A stretch of 64,000 nucleotides of DNA, from the NCBI GenBank assembly GCA_034440615.1, contig JAOTOM010002968.1, positions 62,001 to 126,000 of the forward strand. Reading direction: 5' to 3'. The translations under genes and the position numbers were made by a program. Position 1 is the stretch's first letter. Each line of letters opens with the position of its first letter. This document shows positions 31,680 through 44,577 of this stretch, piece after piece. The DNA comes from Ashinkailepas kermadecensis. Lineage: Eukaryota > Arthropoda > Thecostraca > Neolepadidae. The notes under the pieces were generated by a model, which saw only the letters and a program-made list of their open reading frames with translations, was not told the origin of the DNA and did not search any database.

Positions 31680-33690
31680 TATAAGGCTACTAGTGGCATG
31701 GATGGGCTGCTGAAGGTAATTATAGTTCGTATGTCGTCCAAAATCTCAATGGCAGCAAAGTTATTGATGTTGACTCGACCGGATTGTATGCAAGTTTGAC
31801 AATGACTGGAAATTGAGAAAACGGAATCAACTCAATTCGAGCTCCATCTGCGCGTGCTTGCGATCTATGGCGGGTGCAATTATTGGTATGGCAATGTATT
31901 TGTTGATTAGTAGCTTTTCAAATCTTCCACGCAATCTGGTTTAAAATGTACCAGCATCAGCTAATCTCAACATTTATTATGTAATGTTATGATTGCAAGG
32001 TGGGAAGATTTCTATCTATTTTGTTTTTGGACAAATTCTCACTCTTGCAGCAAAAGGCGGAGAGTCAATCCATTATCCAATCAAATTTCTTCTCAGTATA
32101 AGAATGTGCTGTTTGGAATCACCTATTTGTTTTAAGTTTCACGATTGACTTTCTTTTCATCAGCATGCAATTAGCATAGGCTATTGGGGGGGTGTCCTAA
32201 TCAACATTGTGGGGGCAAGATCAACATTGGTGGAGGTCATGGCCCCACAAACGGATAAGGATACAAATCGACGCCTCTGATGTACAGATGTGCAGAGGAA
32301 CTTGCAGATGTGCAGAGGACCGTCGTCAGCAAGAAATTGCTCACTACTAATCATACCTGGACATGCTTGCAATGTGCGATGTTGCCCTAATGGTTGCTAT
32401 TTTCTACTACGAAATCAGTGGGATGGCTCAAATACCTATTGGGGGTTTGGCCATCAGACGGTCAGGGTGGGGCTTGGGAGTATCAAGAACACCTTCATAG
32501 ACGCCTTCAAGAGTGCCTTTCAACAAAGTGCAATGGTCTTGCCACGTTTCAGAGTGCCCCTTGCTGATGTGGCAGTACCTTCCGCTTAGGAAGTGCCCCC
32601 GGATGACTTCCATACGGCCTGGAGATGTTGAGATCCCCTGATTCCACCTCACAGTGCCCCTCTGAAGCCTGCTGCATGGCGATATGTCCCTCCCGCCCGC
32701 TTTCGTTTGAAAGGAATTGGTGTGCAGGGGGGAATAATTCGCTAATTTCCGGGACCTGGAAATACAGTGACACGAGTCGCAAGATATTTTACCACGGTAT
32801 TTTAACATGAGGGTGGTTACGATTTTCGACCTGTCCCTATCCCAGGTTATTTGTGTATTTCTGCACAATAGTCTGCCAGGTGCCTTTTTTCATACACCAA
32901 ACATTAGCATTTCTTCGATCCTTAGCTATGAAATTGTAAATTCGCTTGTACGTTGGCCGGATATCTACCAATAGCTACTTGACCATTTAGCTTTGTGGGC
33001 TTTACTAACCTTTTACTAAGGCCTATGACACACCCTTTCATTTGTCTTGAATTTGAATGCACGGTGCCAAAACTTCTACATCGATTAAAACTATTCCTGA
33101 AGTGTTTGTATATTTTCTCCTTGAGCGTTTAGGCAGCTATGATTAGGCAGCTTGGGAAACTTGAAGTGAAATGGTGTACATCTAAGAAGCTAATATTCAC
33201 TGGAATAATTCCGCTGCTGATTGGCTGCTGACAAGTCAGGTCAGGTCAAGCAACACCAGGTAAACTCACCAAATACGACGCAGGAGGAGAACCTCATTAC
33301 AGTACTGGTTACCACATTCAGCAGAGTAAATGTTTTCAGTACCGCCAGCGGCAAAAACCGCTCGTCCCTCTCCGTCGCACCATCTGAAACGTCGCACCAC
33401 GCTGCTAAATGCAATAACTCTCTCAACTCAAATACTCAAAAGACCTGGCTCAACGTCATGTATCCGCCGTAGCATCTGCAAACCTTGGCCATCAACTCAG
33501 ATACGCAACAGGTACCTAGTCGGACTTCACATGTCCGCCGCAACATCTGCAACCTTGGCTCTCAACTGAGATACGCAACATGTATCTAGTCGGACGTCGC
33601 ATACCCGCCATAACACCTGAAGCATCGAGCCGCGCTGCTGACTGTATTGACAGTCAGCAGTGCAGCAGTGCAGTTGTAATAAGGGTGAGG
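31680..33690. other. No gene seen
   Basis: Ordinary composition. The minus frame at 32,428-32,868 (146 residues) overlaps plus-strand frames and shows no domain. Confidence 0.4.
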
Positions 33691-33736
33691 GTTGGGGTGT
33701 GACGTACGTGTGACGTTATTCTGCTCCGCCGAAGCA

Positions 33737-34045
33737 CCCAACGGCAGAAGTGCGGCTGTCAGGCCCACCAGCAGCAGGCACGTCGGCATCTGCCGAGATC
33801 AGGTCAACGGCAGAAGTGCGGCTGTCAGGCCCAGCAGCAGCAGGCACGTCGGCATCTGCCGAGATCAGGTCAACGGCAGAAGTGCGGCTGTCAGGCCCAG
33901 CAGCAGCAGGCACGTCGGCATCTGCCGAGATCAGTGCGGCTGTCAGGCCCACCAGCAGCAGGCACGTCGGCATCTGCCGAGATCAGTGCGGCTGTCAGGC
34001 CCAGCAGCAGCAGGCACGTCGGCATCTGCCGAGATCAGGTCAACG
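33737..34045. repeat. 66/52-bp minisatellite, five units
   Basis: TGCGGCTGTCAGGCCC recurs at 33,751, 33,817, 33,883, 33,935 and 33,987. The first two steps are 66 bp and the last two 52 bp. The short units lack a 14-base GTCAACGGCAGAAG segment. Confidence 0.95.
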
Positions 34046-34059
34046 CCATTTCTGTGAAA

Positions 34060-35800
34060 CCCACAAGCGATGCTGGCGGCATTTCGTTTCGTCAGGGGAG
34101 GAAAATGCTCATCCTAGACTTAGTACATTTCATGCAACGCCGTTAGGTTAATGCTAAAAATTCCCAGATCTCTGGGAGGGAGGGGGGGGGGGGGTGCGTA
34201 GGCTACCGCCTATCCTGATTCTAATTCCTGCCCACAAGACATTGCTGGGCTGCATGGAACGCGATGATAGGGTGTGGTCTCGCGCCATAAAGTGCATTGC
34301 TAAACGCTGATAGGGGATGATACATTTTCATCGGCGTTTGTTTCACTTACTTTGGGAGAGCGTATGGCTGTGGAACACAATTGTGGGGAGACTGTGCAGC
34401 GCGCGAATATCGGTTGAATGAGAGTGATGGGAGGATATCGAGGGTAACGTCGCTAGTCTCTGTCCCCTTGTGGGAGCTTGGCTACGATACGCTCCAAACG
34501 CCTTCGTTACAATCGGGACACCTGGCAGGGTGCTGACGACGACGGGTTTTCATGTTGATAAGGCTGAAGCTGAATCTGAGTGCCCCCGCCCTAACCATCT
34601 CCATATGATGCGAAAGAGTGAATGGTGTAGAGTTGTGGAGATTGCTTGACGAGGAGAGCAGTTGGCAAGACGAGCGCCCTGCTAACTTAATGACACACAA
34701 CATTTGCATGTACGGTACGGAGTCGGACGGCGGGATGGTCTGGTGTCGGACTTCCACCAAACCATCACTTTAGTAGCTAAAATTATCCAATTTTAGGAAA
34801 GTCGTCGGGGAGGGAAGGGGGTTCATCGCTACCCAGAACCTCACCTTGTCCGCACCATTGGCACATAATAGAAGCCAACATGACACCTTTATCATCGTCC
34901 TTTGCACCATGCAGGAGCCACCATGGCACAATGTTGGTGTCCTTGACACCTAGCAGGAGCGATCATGGCGATGCAAAAGGTATGGGTAGCAGGTTTAATA
35001 TACCGTTACTTAGTCTTCATTTGCTATATTCCGTTATACTTACAGGTGCTTGCATGTGGGACGGCCCAAGTAACGAAAGCTCGCGGGTGAGCGTATTCCT
35101 ATTCTACTTTTTATGCACATGCATATCTTACACTCGGCCATAAGTTCTGGAGGATTGCTTATTAGGCGTATTAACACAACAGCACTGTTTCTCTGGGTCT
35201 TCTTGATGGTGCGTTTCTATCGAGTAAACATCAGGGACGCTTGAGGTCCAATTTAGGCTCCGAATCTTTCCCGCCTGATGGCGGGTCAGGTCATTTGACA
35301 ACTGGGCCACGCACGCCGCGTAACAGCATCGCGAGGAGGACAAAATAATATGAAACACACATCGAAACGAAAATGTCTAAAACCTGGACTGCTGCATCCC
35401 TCGGACTTTTTAACATTTGGATGCTAACACAACTTTTTAAAAGCGGAAATTATATTTTGTTTGTCAGACGTAACTTTGGAAAAGTCAAGTCACCGGATAA
35501 TAGGATAAGCGAGGAACACTGTGCCTGATAGCGGTCGGAGCTTCCCTCGGGGGGTCTCTTCAAGCACAACAAAATAACGAAATGGTGAGACAGGTTACCC
35601 ATTAGATGCATACGCCTTAGACTAGACGACTTTTGCAGATGAACACGTAAGATGCAGGGTATCGACTGACTAGATTTGACTGGAGGACGGTCATAATTGA
35701 CTCCAACAGGGCCAACTCACAGCCTTTCGAGGTCACGTCCCCCATAGCAATGCTTCAGCAATGCTTCAGCAATAATTTTTGTTCGGAGAAAGGAGAAAAC
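34060..35800. other. No gene seen
   Basis: Contains a poly-G run at 34,180-34,194 and no supported coding region. Open frames are short and lack domains. Confidence 0.4.
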
Positions 35801-35814
35801 CAAAGGTGAAAGAC

Positions 35815-36500
35815 AGGTCAGCTGGTGCGTTCCACGACGGATCGACCAAATATTTCCCAATTTTACAGCAACTAAATTTTAATTTGGACCAAAATTGGTG
35901 CACGTGGTGCTCTTATGCTTTAAACACGCCTGAACAAGTTTTACCCCGATCCGAATAACGGTTTCTGAGTTATAGACCACGAAAATATTTTGAGATCACA
36001 CAATAACGGCATCTTTGGCAATAGATATCTCATCCATAATGAAGATGAAGTGTGACATATTATGCATCTTTGATAATAAAAAAAATTATCAATTAAAACA
36101 TCCGTGATAAAATATCAACATTTCTCACGATTTACATCGTGACCCCATGACCTCGTGACCTTTTGACCTTTTGTGACCCCTAGCCCATTGCAATTGATAA
36201 ATTTGATGGCAGAAATGCCAACGAGCATGATTTGGATGCCACATAATATTTTTAATGAGTTTTGTTTTTAAAAATCCCATATAGGCGTCCGTTATCCATG
36301 GCTTTCTATGATTTTACGATTTTCGGATCGGACAGAGTTTGAGTAAGTTTTCTCCAATTGGAAAACTACGGTGGATCGAACAATGAAATACACAATGTGA
36401 TATAAAAACGTGTGCTTCACAAAAATATGTAAAGCTTAGTGACATAAGTCTTACAGTTTGCTTTAGAAAACTTCACAAAGTTCAAGGTCACCCATTACCG
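35815..36500 (+). repeat. Old dispersed repeat, forward copy
   Basis: Colinear but inverted similarity to 38,880-39,560. Shared words in order: GCGTTCCACGAC (35,826), CCGATCCGAATAACG, TAGATATCTCATC, CATGACCTCGTGACC, GTGACCCCTA-CCCAT, and TTTCAAGGTCAC-like sequence near 36,480. The TTTTACCCCGATCCGAATAA phrase is of a kind common in non-coding parts of old invertebrate transposons. Confidence 0.7.
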
Positions 36501-38880
36501 ACAGGTCATCCATAGGCAACGATGCAGACCGACCATATTCGGCCACCCTTACATCACAGGAAGTACAATTATGCTTTCTTTCCACCTGCAGAGCATCCAG
36601 GGGTGTAGATCCTATTCTGTTGGGAGGGCTCCAGCCCCCAACCTGCAGCTCAGTCCCCCCCCCAAATTGGCAGCCTCCCTCCCCCCCCCGGGACTTTGGA
36701 AGTCAAACCCATAACAATTCAAGCCATGCTGCATAATTATCGAGTACATAAATGCTCATCGGGGTCAGCCTAGGTAGGTGTAAGATTGCCCCAAGTGTAT
36801 AATGAGTGGTGGCGATATTATCGCTGTTCTTTTAAGTATTCTTTATTATTGGTGGTGCCTGTCCTCTTTTTGTAACTTGAAATAGTACAAGCAATCCTAT
36901 TTTAAGTTTTCCTAACTCGATAATCACACTGGTCATTTAGCACAGATCACAATGTGGAGTTTGCTATCATGGGTACATGTTCTTCTTTGCGTACTGTTTT
37001 TTTAACCGTTTTGATCGACGGAAATTTGACTTAGGATATGCAAATATCATCAAAAGAATAATGAAATTAGGCACAATTCGAAGCGAAAGTGGAAGAGCTC
37101 GTTTCGGCACTGAGTGGATTATCCACATTCGGTAGTGATTTTGTATTAACCTTTTCCTGGTTATTTTGTCCAGGGATAGGCTAAGTTCATGAGAAACTGG
37201 AAAAAGGGAAATAATATTTATGAATATTAATTTTTTTGACGATGGCAGAAGAAAGTGGCCCAAATCCGGGGAGAAATTGGCATTTGGGGTACCCTAGGTT
37301 GATCGATCCAGGGTCGACACCCCCCCCCCACGCCCCCCAACTGATCTTGCGATTCCACATCCCTGACAGCATCATTTATATGGGCGTACAGTCGAACACC
37401 TATCGCAAGCCACTCTTTGCTATCACAGTGAACGTAGGCTGTGCCCGGAAGCATCTTTTACACAATCTTCATGTGAACTCATCATTCACGTTCTTGGCAC
37501 ACTGCGCATGTGGACGTTCTGCCTGGGATAATGCACAATGGTACATATGTTAGGTAAGTTAAAGCAGATCAAACGGCGTCGATTTGGCTTTGTTGACTAA
37601 ATCTGTATAAAAGGTGTCGATTTCGAAGTTCGCCCAAACCGATGTTCGGGGTGAACATGGAATATGAGGCCGTGTGCATCATAAGAATTGTCAAAATATG
37701 ATCGGAAAGTCCGAAAAAATGGAAAAAGCGTTGTATTTTTGAGCGGTGGGTGAAATAGGACGTTTTCAGGTGTTTTCTCTTATTTCAGGTAACTGCAACG
37801 CCTAGTAAGGCAACATATCGGATATAAAAAATCGGGTGCAAGCAGCTTGGATTTCCGGAGATGTTTTTTTGACACAATGAATATAAACTGACAGATGCTT
37901 TTAAGACGACATCTGAAAGAACTCGTCGGGCCGCATCGCTTTGGTCTAGGATATTTTACATTAATCTGTAAAACATTTAACGAGTTGATTTTTAAATTGC
38001 ATGTGCATTCAGAAATTTGTAGGGCTTTGAATATGACATATTTTCCAGGGACTTCTCAACAGTTGCAGACAGCCAGCAGCCAACGGAACACATTTTCTTT
38101 GATGGAAGGTCAATTTTGAGTTTCAACGTTTCTGCAAGATGAAATTTACATATTTGTCGATTTTGGCATGTTTTTTTTCTCGAAGCCTGCCAGAGTTCTG
38201 AATTTCGTTTGCATACAATTTTCCTCAGGTGTATTCTTTTAATTTCTGACGCTGATTTTGAGGAAAAAAATTAAAACCAAAGGCATTAAAAAAAAGTATT
38301 TCGAAAAACCAACATGGAAATTTCAGACACAAAGCTCCGGTAATGGCAGGATCGCTCACGATTTCAATGGGCCTTACCCATGCTTCAGCAATATTTTTTT
38401 TGTTGCTTTCTATGGCGACGATAAGAACCTATACAGTGACTTTCACCATTGCTTGTAGCGTTTTGCACGTATAAAAAAATAACCACGTCCTTTTTCCACC
38501 AGGCGTTTTCGAAAACTGATTGGCACACTGCTCGGGCTCTGCCAGCCCTGTTACGTTTCCTCCCCGATGTCAACTCCTCTGTTGTCCGCCGTCATCAACG
38601 CCGGCGCCTGTATCTCCCTCGGAACCGCCACCAGGCTGGATAATTTTGTGCTATGTACGGATGGGGAGTACGGATATATATACGGAGTACGGATGGGGTG
38701 GGAGGAAGACATACGCGAGAAAAACACCTTCCGCAAAACACAAATACCGCGCCAGATTCAATATGTAGGTAATAGAACCTGATTTAACACGGTCGGACTG
38801 CGTTGTTTCCATGTTTCATGTTATTCAATACATATCAGTTGTTCCGAAGTATAATTGCGTTGCTACGCGTAAATAAACCC
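36500..38880. other. No gene seen between the two inverted repeat copies
   Basis: Poly-C/poly-G patches at 36,650-36,690 and 37,320-37,332, otherwise AT-rich. A GC-rich island at 38,540-38,640 could hold a short exon (ATG 38,567, a small hydrophobic stretch), but no splice or domain evidence is convincing. Confidence 0.4.
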
Positions 38881-39560
38881 ATGGGGGACCTATGGGTAAT
38901 CAGTGACCTTGCAATTCGTGACCTTGAAATTCTTTTGAGGAAAACCATAAGATCTGCATTAAAAAGGTATGGATGTTTTGTCTAAGAAAAATGTTTTCCA
39001 ACATATGTCTGTATGTCATTGTTCTACATCATGTAGCTTCCCAACGGAAGAAAGTTTAAATGAAATCCGTTCTACCCGGAAAACGCAAAAGCGCAAAAAT
39101 CCATGAAGATCGGACCGCCGTATCGGATATTTATAAAATAACGGATGTTTTTTTATTTAAATCCGCCGTCAAATTTGTCAATTTCGATGGGATAGGGGTC
39201 ACGGCAGGTCACGCGGTCACGAAGTAGTGAGGTCATGACGTCGCGAGGTCAAATGTAGGAAATCTTGATATTGTATGTCGGGAATTTTCAGTTCATCCTT
39301 TTTCTTCTTAAATATATATCGTTTGCCATTCTTCCTGCTTCTTATTGATGAGATATCCATCGCCAAACCAACACATGTTATTTGAACTAGGAATAATACC
39401 GGAGGCAATATCTAAAAAAAAACATTGGCCGAATCTGGCTGAAATTTGCACAGCCGTATTCAGAGCCAAAGAATACCCTGTGATAAAATTTTTGTGTGAA
39501 CAAAAAATGTAGAAGAATGAAGAAAAATATGTCGTGGAACGCCCCAGCTGTGGCAGCTAT
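38880..39560 (-). repeat. Old dispersed repeat, inverted copy
   Basis: Reverse-complement partner of 35,815-36,500. It carries GTCGTGGAACGCC near 39,533, GATGAGATATCCAT near 39,347, TAGGGGTCACGGCAGGTCAC near 39,194 and GTGACCTTGAAATTC near 38,917. The two copies bracket 2.4 kb with no recognisable gene (36,500-38,880), which could be the interior of a very old element or unrelated DNA. Confidence 0.7.
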
Positions 39561-40400
39561 GAAGGTGGAAGCTGCCAGTGGGAAAGGAAAACATGTCTTA
39601 ATGAAGGAGAAACTTACTGCTTGACTTTTATCGGCTTCTCCTGCAGCTGTCATGGCAACTCAGTACTGTGCTAAAATATGGATATCTCGTTACGTATGCT
39701 ACGTCTTAAAAGTGCAGTAAAGTTCCGAAATTAACGATACAAATGTTGTCACTTGACACTGTTTCTAGTTACTCTATATTGAATCTTGAACCGGTAGAGT
39801 AACCGGAAGCTATAACTCCATTAATTGCTGTTTCCGGGAGGTCAATACCTATCTTGCCACCAACTGATATTGCATAGCATACCACATCATGGGTCATATC
39901 ACGCTACCTGTAATTGCATTACGAGGTAATTATCTGTCAATATGTGCAAAGCTGAACTTGTACATGCTGCTAATCAATGTGTGACATCTCAGAAGAACGT
40001 CGGGTATTTGGGAGAATAAGATATGCTGCGGAAGGATGTCGACTTGGTGCTCCGTAAGTATTACGTTCTACGAAGCTTCACAATAAATTGAGATCATGGA
40101 CTCACTATTTATCCGGTAGATGGCAGTGATGCGGGCTTGGTCACAAGCTTCCAGCGTCGTCCCGGCAACACTACTGACAAGCCCCGGTGGCGCCGCTCCT
40201 CTTCTACCCCAGACCTCTCGTGGCCGCCGTCCACATCACCTCCGGCATGGCAACGCTGGCGTCCGCGGCTGGGATCCGTGACGTCATAGCCGACGGGCAC
40301 ATTCAGCGGAGCGGCCAGGCGACCGGCGGAGCGGAGGACAGGTGGGTGCTGGAATGGTCGCCGATGTGCTTTGATGATGCATTGCTACGGGTGTTGATTT
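39560..40400. other. No supported gene; GC-rich patch at 40,170-40,345
   Basis: The plus frame from 40,187 reads PLLFYPRPLVAAVHITSG and on to a GACAG-GTGGGT donor-like site near 40,340. It could be an exon, but a stop lies just upstream, no good acceptor is seen and the family is unknown. Confidence 0.3.
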
Positions 40401-40404
40401 CTGA

Positions 40405-40520
40405 AAATTATTGGGGGAGGCAATACATGAAGGCAGTGGATACATGAGCCAAATGGATTTGCCAAATGGGCACACTCCATGGGGTTCCATGGTTAAAGTT
40501 GAAATTGTTGGTGCCAAAGC
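40405..40520 (+). repeat. Short dispersed repeat, copy 1 of 3
   Basis: GGGAGGCAATACATGAAGG, CAAATGGATT, CATGGGGTTCCA and GTTGAAATTGTTGG occur in the same order as in 43,295-43,420. A truncated third copy lies at 41,705-41,800 (GGAGGCATAATACATGG, GGACCAAATGGATTAGG). None keeps a shared open frame. Confidence 0.65.
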
Positions 40521-41582
40521 CGATATTGAGCGGATGCTTGCCTTCTCAGAGGTATATAAAACAACAACCTTTCCCATTGAATTGGCAACTCACAGGGTGC
40601 CACATGCAACAGCACGACAGCACTTACGGAGCACCACCATCACTGACACTCGCACCTCCACAACCGAACATTCCCACACTGCACCTAACGCCGGGCGAAG
40701 CTACGCAGCGAGGCTCTCCCCACCTACCCCCCCAAAAAAAAAACACCAACTCCCACCTGCCCTACCATTTCACCAGCAGCCGGCTTCCGGAGCACGGCAC
40801 ATCTCCTTCCTCAACGCTCCGCCGACCCTATCCTCAACCTCCCCACCGATCCCCGACTTCTCAGGCACACCGCCTCTCGACCTCACCGATCACCACTCCT
40901 TCCCACGCCACTCCACTCCGGACCTACCCGTCTCCCATATCCCTGGCCCTTATCCACATTCCATTCACCCTCGACCCGGCCTCCTCCCACACACTTTCTA
41001 CCGCGGGCACGGCTTCCCACGTCCACCCCAGCGAGGACGGGCCTCCTTCCCTTCCCACCCCACCTCAGACCCGGCCCATGCCCACCACCATCCCACCTCA
41101 GGCACAGCCTCCCATATCCACCCCGCATCATTCCTCATACAACACTCATCAGACCCAGACCCTGTCTCCATCCCATCCCCAACCGGTACCCTCCCATTCC
41201 CCACGTGACCTGGCCATACCCTTTCGCGTCACCACCTTCAAACGGCCAGGGCCCTCCTCGCCACCCTGAAGTCCTCCTTCCACTGCCTTCTCCAGGGACT
41301 CGGCCCCTGCCACACCCATCCGGCCGGCCAAAACCAAGGCCCAGAACCAAGGCCACCACAACATCCACCCAGACCAGCAGCAAGTCCACGGTCACCATCT
41401 CCTGCCAAACCGAATCCCCCACCACCTCCTGCACACCCACCAAAACACACTCCAAAACCTCGTCTGAGGCCAGCACTCAGACTGAACCTACCACACTTGC
41501 CAAGCCTGACAGGGGACAAAAAAGTTGCAACTTCGGTAGAAAGACGCGTTGCAGAATCACGCTGACCAGAGCCCTAGACTGA
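40405..41582 (+). pseudogene. Probable LINE ORF1 C-terminal half, Pro/Ser/Thr-rich
   Basis: A long C-rich plus-strand stretch is open in two overlapping frames. It contains AGRSYAARLSPPTPPKKK, then a long proline-rich region. It ends with repeated TSTQT, TISCQTES and ASTQTEP words and a stop at 41,582. The SYA and STQT words resemble the C-terminal part of ORF1 in I-superfamily LINEs (compare SYPQARRSV and STSMQT in the ORF1 at 2.3 kb). No zinc knuckle is preserved and no ORF2 follows, so this is a fragment. It may equally be low-complexity DNA. Confidence 0.35.
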
Positions 41583-42022
41583 ACCGTGACGCCGCCTCCA
41601 ACTTCTCCACCAGTTCTGCCTACCAATGACTTCAAATTGGAAGCCTTGGTAGTATCCCGGAGTGGGGTGGGCCTCCTTGCTCTCCACCCCAACCACCGAA
41701 AGAGAGGCGTTGGCTTTTCGAAAAATATTTAGGAGGCATAATACATGGCGGCAACGGGCAGGACCAAATGGATTAGGGGTGCAAGTACGATTATTGCTGG
41801 AGCGGGCCCTGGTTTGAGCCCCCACCCCACCCCCCACCTCTTGGCCGCTGGCAACGCTTAAGTGAGTCATCACGAACCATGACAGACGTAGCACCAGTCT
41901 CTCGAGTGCATCCCTACAAAGCGTTTCGACCGAAAGTGCAGAGCTTGAGGACAGCTTGATCAAGGATAGCCATTACGGCCGGTTTGGCGCCCTTCCTGGA
42001 CGGACACCGCCGCTCTTTGAGA

Positions 42023-42830
42023 TCATGGCCCCTCACGTTGAATTGTTACATTTGCCCTTGGTGGGGTTGGATTGAAGTGGGTTTCTTGAAGGCATAGTGC
42101 TGTGTGATTTGTTTGTAGTGCGTAGTGTTTGAATTCTGGCCAGTGTCTAATTAGTCCGTGTGTGTTCCATTGTAGTATTGTGTTCATTGTTTGTGTGTGT
42201 GTTGGCGCGCGTGAGTGGTCTCTTAGGTGAATGTTTTTGGTGGTGTTTTTCGTTGGCCTTTGTGGTTGGGAAGGGGGTGGTGTCGGGTATGGGTGGGGGG
42301 GGTGCAATGTCCGAGTCGGTTGTAGTATGCTCTATGTCCGTGTACTCCTCCGACTCTGTGTCCTGGTCAGTGTGTGAGTGCGGTACAGATGATGCGTCTG
42401 ATGTAGGTGAGGTTTGTGGGATGCTGAGGATGCTGGTTGGTAGGGTGGTGGCGGTGGTGGATGGCAGGGTGGGGTGGGTGCCAGTTGGCGGGCTGGTAGT
42501 GGTGGTGGTGCTTGTGCTGGTCTCTGGGTTGTAGGGTGTCCTGGTGTTGGGGTCATGTTTTGCGTGTGTTGGTGTTGGTCGGTGTTGGTGTGTGCTGCCG
42601 TTGTGTTTGTTTTGTTTTGTATGCAGGGGTTTGTGTTGTGTTTGTGTTGGGTGGGTGTTTTCAGAGCCGGGCATTCTGCGTATGTGAGTGGCGGTGGTGG
42701 TTGTTTGTGTGTACTCGGCTCTGTGCGGCGAGTCGGCCACGACGCCCGCGGGCCTAGGACCAACGCTCTGGCCTCGGCCAGGTCCACACTGAAAACAAAT
42801 GAGCACAAGGAGAGCGTGTCCAGGATGAAA
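42023..42830 (-). pseudogene. LINE fragment: end of ORF1 and start of ORF2 endonuclease
   Basis: Reading right to left on the minus strand there is an ORF1 C-terminus with a PLTYAECPALKTPTQ segment, long Thr/Pro/His-rich sequence and EEYTDIEHTTTDSD. An ATG at 42,187 then opens MNTILQWNTHGLIRHWPEF and LCLQETHF, the classic start of a LINE endonuclease. Similarity stops at about 42,023. Only this junction piece survives. Confidence 0.7.
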
Positions 42831-42834
42831 GCAT

Positions 42835-43045
42835 AGCAGTGCTGTGTCATCAGCACAGTCTCACTGTGCTTTCCATCGTGTTTTCAGTTTCTGCTCGCAA
42901 TAACACGACCTTGTTGTGCTTTCGGACACAGCAGAAACAAATTGCAAGATGACAGCACATTGGTAGCCAATAGCAGCACAGCATGACTGAGCTCACAATA
43001 CTCGTGACGTCATAAACACATAATCCCTGTGCTTATAGTGGGTTG
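42835..43045. repeat. Small-hairpin array (CACA/TGTG type), short copy
   Basis: Several mini-hairpins in a row, such as AGCACAGTCTCACTGTGCTT and AACACGACCTTGTTGTGCTT. They have the same CACA-loop-TGTG design as the longer array at 53.8 kb. Confidence 0.55.
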
Positions 43046-43294
43046 CTGTGTACTATGGACGGAATATTTGTGTTACGAGACGCCATTTTTATGAAGTTCC
43101 GAACCGTCGCCATATTGGTATTTTCAGTTTTGTGAGGCATCACCTCGCGTTGTGCTCATTGCGAGGCCAAGGACGATCACTCGGCGCGCCCAGAACGTGA
43201 ACAAGAAATGGCTGAAGCTATGGTAAGCTGCCCACCTTGATACCTTTTCAATTTTATGTATATACCTAGGCAGGCAGGTGTGTTGATTTTTAGT

Positions 43295-43450
43295 TTTGAA
43301 AATAACTGGCGAGAGGCACAATGCATGAAGCCAATGGTCGGACCCAAATGGATTGGACGGAACTCTTCATGGGGGTCCAAGGTTAAGAGTTGAAATCATT
43401 GGGGGGGAAGCCAGCATTGAGGGGCACTTTCCCCCTCATAAGTATAGAAA
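43295..43450 (+). repeat. Short dispersed repeat, copy 2 of 3
   Basis: Same series of words as 40,405-40,520: GAGGCACAATGCATGAAGC, CCCAAATGGATTGG, CATGGGGGTCCA, GTTGAAATCATTGG and a GCCAGCATTGAG segment. It extends the shared region to GTATAGAAACAA. Confidence 0.65.
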
Positions 43451-44255
43451 CAAGACCAATGAATGTAGGCATATAGGTTGGTGTGGCAGAGCATCAAATT
43501 TAATGGAAAGGGATGCCACCAATACATTTTTTAATACATTTTTACAAGTGACACCATGGGGACAAAGTTAAATTTCCTGAATTTGGGGCCGTGCACCCTG
43601 CCTATAGGTAGGTACCTCTATTGGCGTCACTGTAAACTGGATTCAAGAGCCAAATGGCCTTAATGGCTAAGCTGTCTGGAAAACCATTTCACATAGTGTG
43701 CACAAATCAACATAGTTTAGGCTTCTTTCAGATATGGTGAGGGAGAATGAGTGAATGGTGTTGTCATTGACCAACTTAGCATATGTAGTAGGGGAAGAGA
43801 AGGGGTATCCGAACATGTTCTGTTTCCTGAACACCTACCTTTGCACATCTCCCACATCATGTTTGGTGTGTAAATGACAAAAATATGGTGGTATTTGTAA
43901 ATAATCAACTTTTATCTACTGAAAAACTAAGTTCCAATCATGCAGTGGTACCAATTATTTGTGCACAGGTCAATCAAAGTTCATGGGAGCTGTTTTCAGG
44001 CTTTTGAGGGCAGTTAGCTTAAGAAAAATGTAAGGAAGTGACCTCTGATATTTTTGAAATAATACTGGTATTTTTCACAGGATACTAATAACTTGTACAG
44101 CAACAGCTACTGTGAAACCTTGTTAATTTTTTCCTGAACAGATTCAACTCTGTTATGCTGGGTGTCTTTAGGTTAGGTTTCTTACAATGTAAAGAATTAG
44201 AAAAATAGTCTGAAAGCTATAATTTTATTCACAAGTGTTTTCTTCTATGGTAGGT
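43450..44255. other. No gene seen
   Basis: Start of an AT-richer segment. No supported coding region or repeat family. Confidence 0.4.
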
Positions 44256-44261
44256 TAGATT

Positions 44262-44385
44262 GGGTTGTTACATTTATTGTTACATTTGTTGTTACATTTG
44301 TTGTTACATTTGTTGTTACATTTGTTGTTACATTTGTTGTTACATTTGTTGTTACATTTGTTGTTACATTTTTTCTCATTATTTT
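44262..44385. repeat. 12-bp satellite (GTTACATTTGTT)n, about ten units
   Basis: Nearly perfect 12-bp periodicity ending in one TTTTTT variant. It opens frames reading TNVT on minus and CYIC on plus, which are not genes. Confidence 0.97.
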
Positions 44386-44577
44386 GTACACTATGTTACC
44401 AAACTCAAAGCCACTTTTTGGTGTTATTTTCTCTTCCAACTGAAAACTAAGCATTTGCACAGGAAATCAGTGGTCACATCAGGTTAACCATGTTCATAAA
44501 CATGGTGTTTGAAAACAAAATCCAATGATTCAAATGTTTCCTCAAAGCACAACTTAACTTTCCCAGACATTGGAAAG

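Noticed and set aside
40187..40447. Membrane-protein exon in the GC-rich patch
   Set aside because: A stop codon lies just upstream in frame, the acceptor is poor and no family is recognised.
44245..44487. TNVT-repeat and CYIC-repeat peptides
   Set aside because: They are translations of a 12-bp satellite.
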